Part shown: piece by piece, positions 48,391-59,909 of the stretch | Numbering within the stretch: position 1 is the first letter of the stretch | Layout of the letters: each line of letters opens with the position of its first letter | NCBI GenBank assembly: GCA_020631735.1 | Contig: CM036225.1 | Span: 62,529,183-62,593,182, forward strand | From: Saccharum officinarum | Lineage: Eukaryota > Streptophyta > Magnoliopsida > Poales > Poaceae | DNA length: 64,000 bases | Reading direction: 5' to 3' | The notes under the pieces: generated by a model | What the model saw: the letters and a program-made list of their open reading frames with translations, nothing else | The model's database searches: none | Told to the model about the DNA's origin: nothing | Position numbers and translations under genes: made by a program

Positions 48391-49337
48391 ACTATATTCA
48401 CTAGCTAAAATCACGGCTTTAGCGAAAAAAGATGCGGTGATTAAGACATTGTGTCATACGACTCGTGCTCAACACTTGAGCAAGCGCTCTTCTCCTCTGC
48501 CAATAGAACACTTCATCGTCTATGACAAAATATTTGGTGTAAACGACTCTTTCTACACATATTTAGAAGTTTTGAAATAATTTTAAGTGATGCACATCCA
48601 TAATATAATTATAGATGTACATTGTCAAGCGTCTACTCGGTAACTCAAAAGTGTTGCCTCCCACCGCTTGCCTGGCCGTCGCTGTCGGGCGATTGGACAA
48701 CGATGGCGGCAAATGGCTCGTTGCCTCCCCACCACTATTGACTCTCTTCGCCCCCTCAACTCTAAAATTGGTCGATTTTCTCCATTGTCGCTAGAGGTCA
48801 TCGCTGGTCGTCGAAGGCCAGATCCAGCCACACCTCTACTTGATCTACTTCTCCCTCTGTCGAATTTGCTCCTTATTGGTCGCTTGGGCATGCTCTTTAG
48901 TTGTTTGCGCCATCCTGGCCAGCTTGGTTACCAAGGTCTTGTTGGTAACCATGGCCGCATAGGGGCTACCTAGCCCCACCCTTGGCGTTGCTTGCTTCGG
49001 TCGCCGGAGCCATGGGCCCTCTCCCTGGTGCCGCCACCAACTGCCCATCTCTCGCTAGCTCATGTGCTGTTACTGGCAGTGGGCGGGTGTAAGCACTCTT
49101 CGCAAGTCATCGCAAGCCAAATCTGACCATGCCTTCACTTAATCTGTCGTCCACTTGTGGGATCTGCTCCTTGGTTGTTGGGGCATGCTCTTGCCGCCCT
49201 ATGTATGGTCGCGCCACTGTCTATGGTCCCTACTACATCATTGCTGGCAAAGGAGTTCTTTGTTGTTCCTATGTATGCCTCACGTTCTTCTTCTTCGCAG
49301 TGGTTTATCCTACAGTGGTACTAGTTTGGGTCATTCT
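48391..49337. other. no gene seen
   Basis: Unassigned sequence. Short overlapping ORFs on both strands between 48625 and 49050 show no recognisable domain and no consistent coding signal. Confidence 0.4.
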
Positions 49338-49650
49338 ATCAGGTAGAGGCTTTGCTACCATCATTTGGCTATCATGGCAGATGCTTTGTTGTTATCATTG
49401 TGCGTCTCTTCCCTAGCAGATGCTTTGCCGCCGTTGGTCTCTTCTCTGGTGAATACTTTGTTGCCACGGTCGTTGGCCTCTTCTTTGGCGGATGCTATTG
49501 CCGCCAATGTTGCGTTGGCCTCTTCTTTGGTGGATGCTTTGCTGCCAATGTCACTTATTCTCACTATTTATTTCTAGTGAATGTTTTGTTGCTACAATTG
49601 TTGGTGGGGGTTCATCTCATATCTCCTCTAGGGTGGATGCTTTGCCACCA
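49338..49650. repeat. degenerate ~40-bp minisatellite
   Basis: At least six imperfect units share a GGATGCTTTGYTGCC...GTTGGCCTCTTCT pattern. Spacing varies from about 36 to 43 bp. ORFs with repeated leucine, valine and serine patterns here are products of the repeat. Confidence 0.65.
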
Positions 49651-49871
49651 TGGATGTGTTTCTCTATAGGCAACTATTGCATAGATTATATATCTTTTTC
49701 TCATAAGTTCAGCTTGTTAGGGTTTGGGGGCTGAGGGTCCTATTTCCTCGCTTTTTTCTTACTGGTCTGATTTGTTATAGGTCGCTTACCACTAGCTCGG
49801 TGATTTATAATCTGCACTACAAGGACTCTCTCGCAGCTGCATTGTGAAATTCTCTTCCTCTTAAGAAAATA

Positions 49872-50131
49872 CTCCCTTCGTATCGGATTTAGAAGTCGTT
49901 TAGGACAGCGACACGGTCTCCAAAACACAACTTTGACCTCTTGTTTTTATAAAACATATTTATGAAAAAGTGATATATGTATATTTTTATGAAAGTATTT
50001 TTCAAGACAAATCTATTCATATAATTTTTACATTTGCAAACTCAACAACTTAAAAGTTATTGATGATTTATATTCCCAATGTTTGACCCAAACCTTGTAC
50101 AAAACAATTTCTAAATCCGATACGGAGGGAG
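49872..50131. mobile_element. Stowaway-like MITE, TSD TA
   Basis: 260 bp with ends CTCCCTTCGTATCGGATTT and AAATCCGATACGGAGGGAG, flanked by TA on both sides. The terminal inverted repeat is nearly perfect over 19 bp. This is the classic Stowaway (Tc1/mariner) signature of grasses. Confidence 0.9.
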
Positions 50132-50133
50132 TA

Positions 50134-50710
50134 CGTGTTTAGGCATGATCACAAAAAATGTACATCGTCACAAAAAGCTGAGATTAAAAACCGTTTCGTA
50201 ATTTTTTTGACCAAATACCGTTTCGTTAAAATTCATTCGTACCAAAAATGACTTCATAAAAAAGACACATCCTAGGTATATTTTTGTCTTCTAGCGGAGT
50301 TTCACCGGAAAGGCAGAAACTGATCATTTGTGTACCAATGATTTTTGTAGATTAAGTTTGCGCCGAAAGTTTTTTTTGCATCATCCTATCTATCAGCACT
50401 TATTGCTTGCAATCAAAAGCAGACGTTTTGCAGAGAGGAAAAAAGATCTAGGCCGACTAAATAAACCGGTTTCCAAAGAATGTGTTTCACTTGAACCCAG
50501 AATGGAACGCTGCAATCGAGGCCAGCTCAGATGGAAGAGGGAGAGGGGTCCAGGCGAGATAGCGATGCAAACTCTCGTGCTGTTGCCATCGTTTTGCACG
50601 GAGAAGAATCGAAACAGAAAGGTAGTAGAACCATGGAGACAACAACGTTGGACAGGAGTACAGGTCAGTAGGTCACAGTAACGCACGAGGCACGAAGATG
50701 GTTGGGCCGA
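50134..50710. other. no gene seen
   Basis: No recognised repeat or gene. A 117-codon ORF at 50328 has no domain I recognise and is probably chance. Confidence 0.35.
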
Positions 50711-50951
50711 GGCCCTGTTTAGTTGCAAAAAAAATTGTAAAATTTTTCAACATTTTCCGTCATATCGAATTTTTAACGCATGCATGAAGCATTAAATATA
50801 GATAAAAAATAAAACTAATTACACAGTTTAGACGAAATGGACGAGACGAATCTTTTAAGCCTAATTAAATCATGATTGGATACTAATTGCCAAATAACAA
50901 CGAAATTTGCTACAATATCATTTTGCTAAATTTTTAACAACTAAACGGGCC
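50711..50951. mobile_element. MITE, GGCCTGTTTAG family, TSD CGA
   Basis: 241 bp, ends GGCCCTGTTTAGTTGC and CAACTAAACGGGCC, flanked by CGA on both sides (50708-50710, 50952-50954). It is in reverse orientation relative to 44616-44857. The 3-bp duplications suit PIF/Harbinger-type transposition. Confidence 0.8.
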
Positions 50952-51169
50952 CGAAGGATCTGGACAAATAGGCAAACAGCACGGACGCAATGGACGGACA
51001 AGTCGCCGCCGACCAGAAACAAGCAACCTACTACTGCTAGGTCGCAGGTAGCACTTGGATCTGTTCGAGCACTTGAAGAAATAGCAAGTGTACCTGTGAA
51101 TCTGTCGATTTGCGACGAGCGACATAGGATATAGGAGTATTGTATCTGTATGCATGAACGGAACAGGTA

Positions 51170-51420
51170 AGATTATCCGTACTCATAGACCTCTATATTC
51201 ATCCTCTAAAAGCAATATTTCATCTTAGTCACCACAAAATATACAGTTTCCTCGCATCCATCCATCCTCTATCTACTGTGGGGCCTACTTGTCACTTTAT
51301 CTAAATATATCCATGTGACATCTTGTTTTGAAGTATTTATTGAAACGAATCGGAATTTAATTTGGTCTTTTGGTTTGTGAGTTATAATATTTTTTTGTTA
51401 AGTTAAAAGAGTAGGACCCG
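51170..51420. mobile_element. fragment of a Tourist-like MITE
   Basis: The ATCCGTACTCATAGACCTC start, the TCCATCCTCTATCTACTGTGG-like middle and the AATTTAATTTGGTCTTTTG part match, in reverse complement, the right two thirds of the MITE at 53341-53779. The other end is missing. Confidence 0.6.
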
Positions 51421-51900
51421 CCGCTTGCGCATGCTCTCTCTCCTCAGCTGCATGTGTCATGGTGCCGCAGCGTCCTTTACAGGACTTCCGGTACAGCGTC
51501 ACAATTGGCGGACAGCCGGCTTTTTCAGGTTCGTTTGGCGTGTCCGCTGCAAGTGGATTCGTCCGCTATTTGCTCTTGTGTCTCTTTACCGGATGTGGGT
51601 AGCGTTCCCATTGCGGTTAGTGTAAGGGTAGGTTTCAGATAGGTGAAGCAGAACGGATGGCCAGGTTAGCAAGGAATCAGCGCGAGGAAATTACGGAGGT
51701 TTGGTTTGGCCAGCGGCCTACTTTTTATTCTTTTCTTTTTTTACTGGGTTTTTTTTTTTGAGAATCTTCCTTTTTTACTGGCAGTCTGGCACAAGCGCGT
51801 GTGTGGCAACGAGGATCGATTGCGTCATATTCACTTGGGCCGAATCAAGGCCCACTACCTGGATACGTTGGGAGTTTCGTTGAATTCAGGCCCAGAGAAA
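51421..51900. other. no gene seen
   Basis: Short ORFs on the plus strand show no recognisable domain. A T-rich stretch lies at 51720-51780. Confidence 0.35.
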
Positions 51901-51902
51901 AA

Positions 51903-52190
51903 ATTATCAAACGTGACGACAATGTAAATGCTATATATCTATTTATTTATTATGTTTTATCATTTATATAAAATTCAAAAGCTATAATCATTTTATGAAG
52001 ACCATGTCATCTATAATATAAGGGTGCCTTACAACGGGAAAAGATTATCAAACGATTCTGGAAAATGACGATGTAAATACTACATATCTATCTATGTTTC
52101 ATCGTTTCTATGAAAGTTAAAAGTTATAATTATTTTATGACGACCATGACATATCCATAATATAAGGTAATGTTGTCAATAATATGGCGA
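51903..52190. repeat. ~142-bp tandem duplication
   Basis: Two diverged AT-rich copies, each with TTATCAAACG...GATGTAAAT...CATCTAT...TTTTATGA...ATAATATAAGG in the same order, at 51903 and about 52046. Noncoding. Confidence 0.65.
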
Positions 52191-52750
52191 TGACCTATAT
52201 ATTAAACATGCATTAAATTAAAATACAACATTGATAGATTTTTTTTCCTCTCTCATTGGAAAGTACAGAAATATTTACTTGTAAATTTTCATGCTATCCT
52301 ACTATTTTCGGTTGATGTAAGTCTTAATAAGAGTATGTTTTATTCCTAATTATCATAAGCACGTCAACAACTTGGTAGTAGCAATCTTTTGTTTCTTAGG
52401 AATTAGAAAAGGGTCAACGTTTAAAGGTCCATAGTGTTACATTTACCGTTTTTAGATAATGAGTGTTACATTTATTTAGTATTTGAGGAAAACAAAAAGA
52501 AATCACAACGAAGGTTCTCGGAGACGACCGTACTTTTGTGAAAAAAACTGCAGAAAAGGTACCTGAAAAAAAGAATGAACCGATCGTATATCGATAGAAA
52601 AGAAAAGACGCATAAGCAGAATCAAACCGAGGATAATAAAAACCAATATCCAGATGTACACAGCCTACTGCGGTAGTACGCCACAAGCCACCACTTGCGA
52701 CTTACCGCCTTGCATCTCGGATGCAGGCCGTCGGGAGCCATGCTCACGAC
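52191..52750. other. no gene seen
   Basis: AT-rich sequence without a recognisable gene; a 90-codon minus ORF at 52414-52686 has no known domain. Confidence 0.35.
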
Positions 52751-53026
52751 CAGGGATAAAAACGGATCAGATACGGACGGATATCATTGATATCATATTT
52801 GTTTTCATATTTATGTCTGGATTCAGATTTAAATACGGATAATATCAAAAATATCGGATAGGATACGATTGGATATCGACATCATAAATATGTGATTTAA
52901 ATATTCGGATACGAATACGGTATCGGATGTTAAATATCTGGACTCAGATACGGACGGATTAAAACCTCTCTAAACGAATTCGGTCTCGAATACGGTCGGA
53001 AAATATCCGTACCGTTTTCATCCCTA
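52751..53026. mobile_element. Ac/Ds-like hAT MITE
   Basis: 276 bp with ends CAGGGATAAAAACGG and CCGTTTTCATCCCTA, the typical terminus of small Ac/Ds-related elements in plants. Flanks CTCACGAC (52743-52750) and CTCACGAG (53027-53034) agree at 7 of 8 bases. The interior is filled with GGATA/TATCC-type subrepeats. Confidence 0.8.
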
Positions 53027-53340
53027 CTCACGAGAGGCATCACGCGCCCGCGGAACTTTTTTTTATTTTTACCACTTTTTTAAAACAAAATCTAAATTTG
53101 ACCGAAAACTTTTTATTTTTAAAACTATCGGTTTTGACCGTGCCTACGCGATAAATCAAACGCTCCCGCGCCATGGATACTGGCACGACAGCGCTACCAT
53201 CGTGCACCATCTGGCCCCGCCGCCGGCTGACGTGATGCCCTGCCGCGCCACACGTCTGGGCCGCGGACGCCGCACGGCGCGGCAGTGTAGACAGGTCTGG
53301 GTCCCCACCGCGCGGCAGAGAGAGCGGTGCGAGGGTGTTA

Positions 53341-53779
53341 GACTATGCGCAGCGGGTACTCTAAAACGATACTCTAAAGCTTTAGAGTATGAATATAGAG
53401 TAAAAATTGCAGCACTGGGTATTCTAAAACGATACTCTATCCTTTCTCTCACTCTATATTTAGAGTAGTACTGTGCTTACTCTATACTCTATAGTGGCGG
53501 GCCTCACTAGTTAAACAAAGGAAAAAATGTATAACTCACAAACCAAAAATCCAAATTAAATTTCGATTTCACCATTAAATTCGTCTCAATAAATCCTTCA
53601 AAACTAGATCACACATGGATATATTTAAATAAAGTAACAAGTGGGTCATATAATGGATAGAGTGGATAGAGGATGATATAGAGGATGGATAGGTGCGGGA
53701 GAATTGAGTATAGAGGAGAGAATCTTGCTGACTAGGACGTATAGAGGATGAATATAGAGGTCCATGAGTGCGGGTAGTC
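53341..53779. mobile_element. Tourist-like MITE 1 of a triple stack
   Basis: 439 bp between TTA (53338-53340) and TTA (53780-53782). Ends are GACTATGCGCAGCGG and, on the other strand, GACTACCCGCACTC. The interior has repeated TAGAGTA and ATAGAGG motifs. Confidence 0.75.
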
Positions 53780-53782
53780 TTA

Positions 53783-54096
53783 GGCTATGCGCACCGCACG
53801 ACCGTAAAAGGCCCGCTACGCCACATTTGGCGTTTGCACGCCCGCACCGCGCAACGGCAAAGTATCCGGCGAAGTTGCGTTTGCTACAGGGACACTGGAC
53901 AGGTAGCGATGAGAGAGAGAGTTGTGGAGAGAGAAAGAGAGAGGAAGGGGAATAAAATATAGAATAGTTGGTATAGAGTATGTGATAGAGATAACACGGG
54001 TGCGAAAGAAATAAGTATAGAGTAAAGAATCTTGATGACTAGGATAGAATATTCCTTTTTAGAGATGAAAATAGAGGTCGATGAGTGCGGATAGCC
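53783..54096. mobile_element. Tourist-like MITE 2 of a triple stack
   Basis: 314 bp between the shared TTA (53780-53782) and the next TTA (54097-54099). Ends GGCTATGCGCACC and, on the other strand, GGCTATCCGCACTC, so it is related to MITE 1. Confidence 0.75.
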
Positions 54097-54099
54097 TTA

Positions 54100-54217
54100 G
54101 GCCCTGTTCTGCATGTCATGTTTCGGCTTGTTTCAGCTTGTTTCAGCTTATTCTCTCTCACAGAATACTATTGAATCAGCCGAAACCAGCCGGCTTTTCC
54201 ACCGGCCGAACCAGCCC
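54100..54217. mobile_element. Tourist-like MITE 3 of a triple stack
   Basis: 118 bp between TTA (54097-54099) and TTA (54218-54220). It starts GGCCCTGTTCTGCATG and ends GGCCGAACCAGCCC; a different family, with AGCTTGTTTCAGCTT inside. Confidence 0.65.
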
Positions 54218-54288
54218 TTAGGTGCAGGAGCCAAAGTCAGCGCGGGGCCCAAGGTGGCAGCCCTGTCTCACTACGCCTCAGCTGTCAG

Positions 54289-55336
54289 TATGCCTGCTAA
54301 TGGGTTGGGTTCAAATGAGTTTAATGGGTTGGGTTTTCAAATGGGTGCACTCTGGATGGGTGGGAATGGGTTGATTTATTTAGCGGGTTGGGTCGGGTTG
54401 GGTTTAATAGAAAACTTGGTTGGATGGGTCGGGATTGGGTTCTTTTTTTGTGGGTTTGAATGGGTTGAGCCCATGGGTTGATGTTGAATTTTTAATATAT
54501 CATATTATACATATATATTGATTTGTAATTTGTTTAGCTTTTGATGTAGGGCCCACATGCATATTTTGCTATGCTAATTGGCACGGATTAGCCTCATGAC
54601 ATTTTGAATCCAGCTTAGTTTATTTTGGTTAATTTCGACAAAATTTTATAATGTGAACATGAGCTTTTATTTCTAGGGTCCGGCTTCGAGGTGGGGCCCA
54701 CATATTCATTTGGCAGTGCCAACTGGCATGAAATAGCTGCTTGTTACATTAAATCATCTGCAACAAATTTTAGTCAATTTCGACAAAATTTTATAATGTG
54801 AACGCGATCTTTTATTTCTAGGGTCCGGCTTCGAGGTGGGGCTCACATATTGATCTGGCAATACCAACTGGCATAAAGTAGCTGCTTGTTACATTAAATT
54901 ATCAGCAACAAATTCTAGTCAATTTCGATAAAATTTTATAATGTGAACGCGAGCTTTTATTTCTAGGGTCCGGCTTTGATGTGGGGCCCACATATTGATC
55001 TGGTAGTGCCAATTGGCATAAAGTAGCCGCTTGTTACATTAAATCATTTGCAACAAATTTTAGTCAATTTCGACAAAATTTTATAATGTGAACGCGAGCT
55101 TTTATTTCTAGGGTCCGGCTTTGATGTGGAGCCATATGTCTTATCCAAGCATATATATACATTTTTATGTAAGCCCATGGATTTTTGTAGCAAACCCGTG
55201 TGTTTAATTAGTTTATGGGTTGGAATGTGTTGGGTTGAAACTATAAAAATATGGGATGGGTTGGGTGAAAGAAGAGAGTTAATTTGTTATTGGATGAGTT
55301 GGGTATGGGGTGGGTTTTCACCCATTAGCAGGCCTA
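54289..55336. mobile_element. non-autonomous hAT element, TSD GCTGTCAG
   Basis: 1,048 bp. Ends are TATGCCTGCTAATGGGT and, on the other strand, TAGGCCTGCTAATGGGT (16 of 17 agree). The same 8 bp, GCTGTCAG, flanks both sides (54281-54288, 55337-55344). Both end regions are rich in GGGTTGGGT words; the centre is a 145-bp minisatellite. No transposase frame is present. Confidence 0.85.
54531..55125. repeat. 145-bp minisatellite inside the hAT element
   Basis: The block GGGTCCGGCTT recurs at 54676, 54821, 54966 and 55111, exactly 145 bp apart each time. A more diverged unit precedes the first. Each unit includes AATTTCGACAAAATTTTATA and GTGGGGCCCACAT. Confidence 0.9.
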
Positions 55337-55373
55337 GCTGTCAGCCTCCATTGACTCATCAGCTCACGTCTCG

Positions 55374-55641
55374 GGCCTTGTTTAGATCCGTGGGTGGCCA
55401 CATTTACACAGTGCTATCTCCGAACACTGTAGCATTTTTGTTTTTTAGTGTAAAAAAATGTCTAAAAATTGATTAATTAGACTCAAAATGTTTGTCTCGC
55501 AAAGTACAACAAAACTGTGTAATTAGTTTATGATTTCATCTATATTTAGTACTCCATGCATTTGTCGGCATTTTAATGTGATAGAGAATCTCCTTTTTAC
55601 ATAATAAAATTTAGGGTGAATTCTAAAATCTAAACTAGACC
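55374..55641. mobile_element. MITE, GGCCTGTTTAG family, TSD TCG
   Basis: 268 bp, ends GGCCTTGTTTAGAT and, on the other strand, GGTCTAGTTTAGAT, flanked by TCG on both sides (55371-55373, 55642-55644). Confidence 0.75.
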
Positions 55642-55644
55642 TCG

Positions 55645-56034
55645 GCTCAGCAGCTAGGACTAGGGACTACTCCTGCTCGGCTACAGTACTCGTCAGGCAT
55701 GCTAGTGCTTGCACCGAAAGACCATCATAAAAAAAAAATGCAGCTGAACGCGAACTCTTTCAACAGCGGAGAGGGCCAGGCCTTTTTTTTAAAAGAAGCT
55801 AGTACAGTGCATACTACAGTTGTGAACATGAGCACAGCCGCAGCAGAGAGAGTAGCAGCAGTAAAAATAACTAGTGCAGTCCCCTCACCACTCTCCACTT
55901 CTCTAGCCTGGGGCGATCCACCGTCCACAGGGCCAGCCATGGTACAGTACGTACCGTAGTATGCACTGTACACTGCATGCATGTTAGCATAGAGTATGCA
56001 TGGGTCTGTATGTTAATCTTGCCCGCATAAATTA
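55645..56034. other. no gene seen
   Basis: No recognised repeat. An 86-codon ORF at 55699 and its antisense partner have no known domain. Confidence 0.35.
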
Positions 56035-56440
56035 GTACCTCCGTCCTAAAATAAAAGTCATTTTTGTTTTATGAGAAATTAGTTTTTTTTAACTTTGATC
56101 AATTATATATATAAAAGAATAATAATATTTATAATACATAATTAGTATTATTAGATAGATCGTTGAATATATTATTATAATAAATTTATTTGGAGATATA
56201 AATATTGCACGTATAAAATTTAGTAAATTTTATTAAAATTTTAAGGTGTGAACGGTGAGTTTTACTTTTAGGGTCCAACTTTTAATGTTGGCCTCATATG
56301 TTGATCTTGTTGTGCAAATTGGTACAGGGTAGCTTCATGTAATTTTTAATCACTTTTAGTAAATCTCAATTAATTTCATGGACATAATCTATTAGTTTTC
56401 TTTTGATTGGGGCCCACACATAGTCGCTAATTTGCACAAA
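56035..56440. repeat. Stowaway fragment and a stray minisatellite unit
   Basis: Starts ACCTCCGTCCTAAAATAAAAG like one end of a Stowaway element; the opposite end is absent beyond about 56215. From about 56216 to 56440 lies one diverged copy of the 145-bp unit of 54531-55125 (GTGAACGG, AGGGTCCAACTTTTAATG), 1.1 kb outside the hAT element that carries the array. Confidence 0.5.
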
Positions 56441-56689
56441 TTAGAGGTGAGCATTTCTCAAACGGGACAAAGAAGCTCAAGGTTTTTTTTTGACTAAAAA
56501 ATCATGCTCCAAATAACCGTTTTTTCCTAAGCCCAGATATTTTAGGTGGCCGCCCAAGCGCCCACTATTCCAAAAAATGGTTGACAGCTGAGGCCGACAG
56601 GCTGACAGCTGGAATTTTTTTTAGCCTAAATTTAAAACAAATTTTAAATTTAACCTGCATTTGAAAATTTTTTTAAATCTAACTCGTTT

Positions 56690-56885
56690 GGCCCCGCCAC
56701 CATGTATGGCGGGGCAAATGCACTGAACCCCGCCATGCATGGTAGCGGGGTGCAGGTCCCACGTGGCGGGGGACGTGGCAAAGCCACCCGGGCGTACCCC
56801 GCCATGATGCATGGCGGGGTACGCCAAACCCGCCACCCATCATGGCGAGTTACACCCCGCCGCCCATCATGGCGGGGCACGGCCT
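56690..56885. repeat. cluster of short CCCCGCC...GGCGGGG palindromes, left TIR
   Basis: At least four palindromic units such as CCCCGCCATGATGCATGGCGGGG-type blocks of 20-24 bp lie within 200 bp; matching units occur in the right TIR at 59918-60078. Each could fold into a short stem with a small ATGCAT loop. Confidence 0.8.
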
Positions 56886-57252
56886 AAATAAAAGCCACGC
56901 CCCGCCACGCCCGCTCGGCCGCGCCCCGTCGTTAGCACCAGCCGCTGCCGCGCCGCCGCCGTCGCCAGCGTCCCCACCGACGCCCCGAGCGCCGCCACCG
57001 TCGCCCAGAGCCCCTCCCCCGTGCCCTGCCGCGCCGCCGCTGCCGCTCCCCGCTGCGCCCCCGCCGCCGCTGCCGAGCCCGTCGTGCTCATATACGATTA
57101 TTAGTTATTCGGATGTTATTAGTTAATATTAGTTATTTATATATTAAGTAAGTTAGTTACGTGGTAGGTAAGTAAGGTTAGTTAGTTAGTCATGTAGTAA
57201 TTAGTGCTACCATATTGGTCAGTTGATAATCGGATATCAAATCGTTTTGTAG

Positions 57253-58512
57253 ATGGATTACGGTGTAAGAGTTTTTTACGGAGGAAGTGTTAGGAGAGAG
57301 GATTGTCAGTTTGAGGATATGTATGAAGAATTGGAATGGTTTGATGGCACCCCTAGTTTTCGCGATCTATGTGACCGTTTTAGTTTGAAGTTTGGCGAAG
57401 CTTTCACACTAAAGGGTAGGTTCGATGTTGGAAAGAATAGGGCACACTATGTGATGATAGACTTGTGCAACCAAGCAGAGTGGTCCCGATACAATAGGGT
57501 CATCCAAGGTTCGAATGTCGGCATGGCTGAGTTGGTGCTGGAGAATGTTGAGAATGAGGAGCCGTCCTTCGACAGTGGTACTCTAGGAGATTGTGGTGTG
57601 CAGATGTAACAAACTATGGAGAGTATGGACTTGGATGGTAATTTGACGCAGGAGCGGGTTCATTCTCCTCCAGTTGGTCATATAAGCAATGATTTTGATG
57701 TAGACGAGTTTGAACAGGAGGAGGAGGAGGCGGCAGAGGAGGAAATGATTGGTGATGATGTTAGCACTGATTCTGACGATTCAGGAAATGAGGAAGGAGG
57801 TCCACATGCCATGCGAGCACCGGTTGAAGCCATGCCCTCTGGAGGTGCACCTGCCATGTGTACACCAGTTCGTGGCATGCCCTCAGGAGTACCGCTTGAG
57901 GTACTTCATGGCATGCAGAGTCAGGGCACATTAGCCACCGGTTATCCAGATGATGGAGTGGAATATGAAGGATGGAGCAGGGTTAGGGAGCCACAACAAT
58001 ACGTTGCACCACCCTCTTATACATCGACAGAGCTTACACAGCTGAGGGAGGCTGACTTGCCCTTTACTGGTGTGCCAAATTATAACGATGTAAGTATGTC
58101 GCATATGGCAGTTTGTGACACGGGTTTGCAGATGTGTAAGGAATCATTGTACAACCATAAAAATTTAATACTAAGGAAGGGAATGCTTTTTAATACGATG
58201 TCTGAGATGAAGTTGTTCCTTCAGGACTATGCTGTGTATCATTATAGGCCTTACACGGTTCGACATTCTGACAAGGAGGTAAAATTCCACATATTATGTA
58301 AGGCTGGATTCCCGTGCTCGTGGAAGTTGAATGCACGAAAGAGGCGGAGTGATGGTAAGTGGAAGGTAACTTCAGTGGAACAACCGCATAGATGCCAGAC
58401 TAATGAGGGTAAAAGGTACCATCCGTAGTTGACGGCTCGGTACCTAGCCCGTCGTATATTGGGTCTTGTAGATAAGGACAACGACGTATCAGTGTCTTTC
58501 TTGCAGGAGACC
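57253..58512 (+). pseudogene. mudrA-like transposase, N-terminal part only
   Basis: ATG 57253 (MDYGVRVFYGGSVRRED) opens a PB1-like N-terminal region. An acidic linker follows, then a MuDR-type DNA-binding domain (RKGMLFNTMSEMKLFLQDYA ... LCKAGFPCSWKLNAR) at ~58140-58400. TAA at 57607-57609 and TAG at 58426-58428 interrupt one frame. The catalytic DDE domain and CCHC finger are absent: the sequence ends near 58512, where a 19-bp block (ATAAGGACAACGACGTATC) is repeated 57 bp apart and the opposite-strand gene begins. It cannot supply transposase. Confidence 0.75.
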
Positions 58513-58537
58513 ATAGTCACATTTGTTGGGTATAAGG

Positions 58538-59609
58538 ACAACGACGTATCGTAGCATTTTCTTCTTATGGTTCTTAACGAAATCAGTGACGTAGTTTGCA
58601 GGATATCCTCTCATCTTGCGAAGTGCTACCATTGTCTTGTACTCATCCTTGAACTTATACACATCATCATATGATTCCCATTTGCATTTCTGAGTGCTCT
58701 GTTGCAACAAATAGATGAATACAAAGTTAGCGTACAAAAGCAAACAAAATAAAACATTAGCACTAAGTGTCAACAGTCCTAGCAAACCTCGTCATAATCG
58801 ATCATGTGGCCACAGAAGTGCCCAATCCTAAGGCCTGAAGGGACAAGGCCGTAGCTAGCTTCAACACCACATTTGCACATCACAGGAGGCGCAATAGACC
58901 TCCTCTTCTTCTTCTAGTCTGGCACCTCCTCATTCTTCTCCGGCTCCGGCCAATGGCTCGTTGAAACGACACTTGGGAAAATCATGATCCTACAAAATCA
59001 AAACAGTAAAACACACATATATGACATGACATTCCAAGGTTCACTCAAACCTTACCTCATATCGTAGAGGACAAATGAACTCTTGTTCATTGCGTGGGTT
59101 TATCATGGCTTGCTCTCCGCAAAGGCAATTTGGAGGATCCTCGAGCCGGCGTGCCGATGCTACGACCTTCTCTTCCTCCGTCATAGGAGGAGGGTTAGGA
59201 GGGGGCGGAACCCAGCGAGTAAACACCTCACGCTTGCAATGATCAACGCTGGGGGTAGAAAAGGAGAATCCTTGGGTCAAACTTGTCCGGACCGTCGATC
59301 CATTGGAAGAAAAAGCACCGAAAGTACGGCTACAAAAAAGTTCGAATTATCTCATCGCGAATACAACATCAGAAACCAATAAGAAAAACAAATGACACAA
59401 TTACTTACGCTACAACTATAACATGTGTAGAAGCAACGAGCCGCAGTATCTGGATGTCTCGACTGGCTCACGTGCGCTGGATGACCACAGTCACAGTTAG
59501 GGAAAGGTTCCTCGGGAGGAACGGGCGCATCCTTGAAAGACACGTCGGGGTACATCTCTCTAGGACGACCCTTTTTCCTCCAAATCGACTCACGATACGA
59601 GTCCTCCAT
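58538..59609 (-). pseudogene. multi-exon CxCG / GRF-type zinc-finger gene
   Basis: Starts at ATG 59609 (MEDSYRESIWRKKGR). Candidate exons: 59609-59409 (donor GTAAGT), 59329-59056 (donor GTAAGG), 58989-58798 (donor GTTTGC) and 58698 leftward. Exon 1 has NCDCGHPAHVSQSRHPDTAA and exon 2 FRCFFFQWIDGPDKFDP, the GRF zinc-finger pattern. Exon 2 later has CLCGEQAM and exon 3 CKCGVEASYGLVPSGL, giving three CxCG modules. A 1-base slip near 59275 and a TAG in exon 3 (about 58915) disrupt it. GRF fingers bind nucleic acid; a role beside the transposase is inference. Confidence 0.6.
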
Positions 59610-59909
59610 CTAATAACACAAAATCATTTCTACACAAAACACATATCACTTATATAATGTACAATATCAATACGATAAAAACTAATATAACTTTACTAAC
59701 TACATTAACCAAACATACTACAACGATGGACGCAGAGAAGGGGTGGCCGGAACAAGGTCCGACGATGGGCCGGTAGCCGACGGGGAGGGGCCCTAGGCGG
59801 GAGGGGCGCCGAGGGGAGGGGAGCTCGGTCCTGGGGCGGAGAGGGGCGCTGCGGGAAATGGAATGGATGAATGGCCAAAAACAAGAAGTGCCCGGGCTTT
59901 TAAATGGGC

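Noticed and set aside
48625..49734. Possible host gene around 48.6-49.7 kb
   Set aside because: Overlapping short ORFs, a minisatellite and no recognisable domain or splice pattern.
54113..54481. 122-codon ORF at 54113
   Set aside because: It spans a MITE, the long-TIR arm and the GGGTTGGGT-rich end of a hAT element, so it is a composite of unrelated repeats.
56842..57126. Proline/alanine-rich ORF at 56842
   Set aside because: It is low-complexity GCC-rich sequence at the inner edge of the MULE TIR. The transposase frame starts later at 57253.
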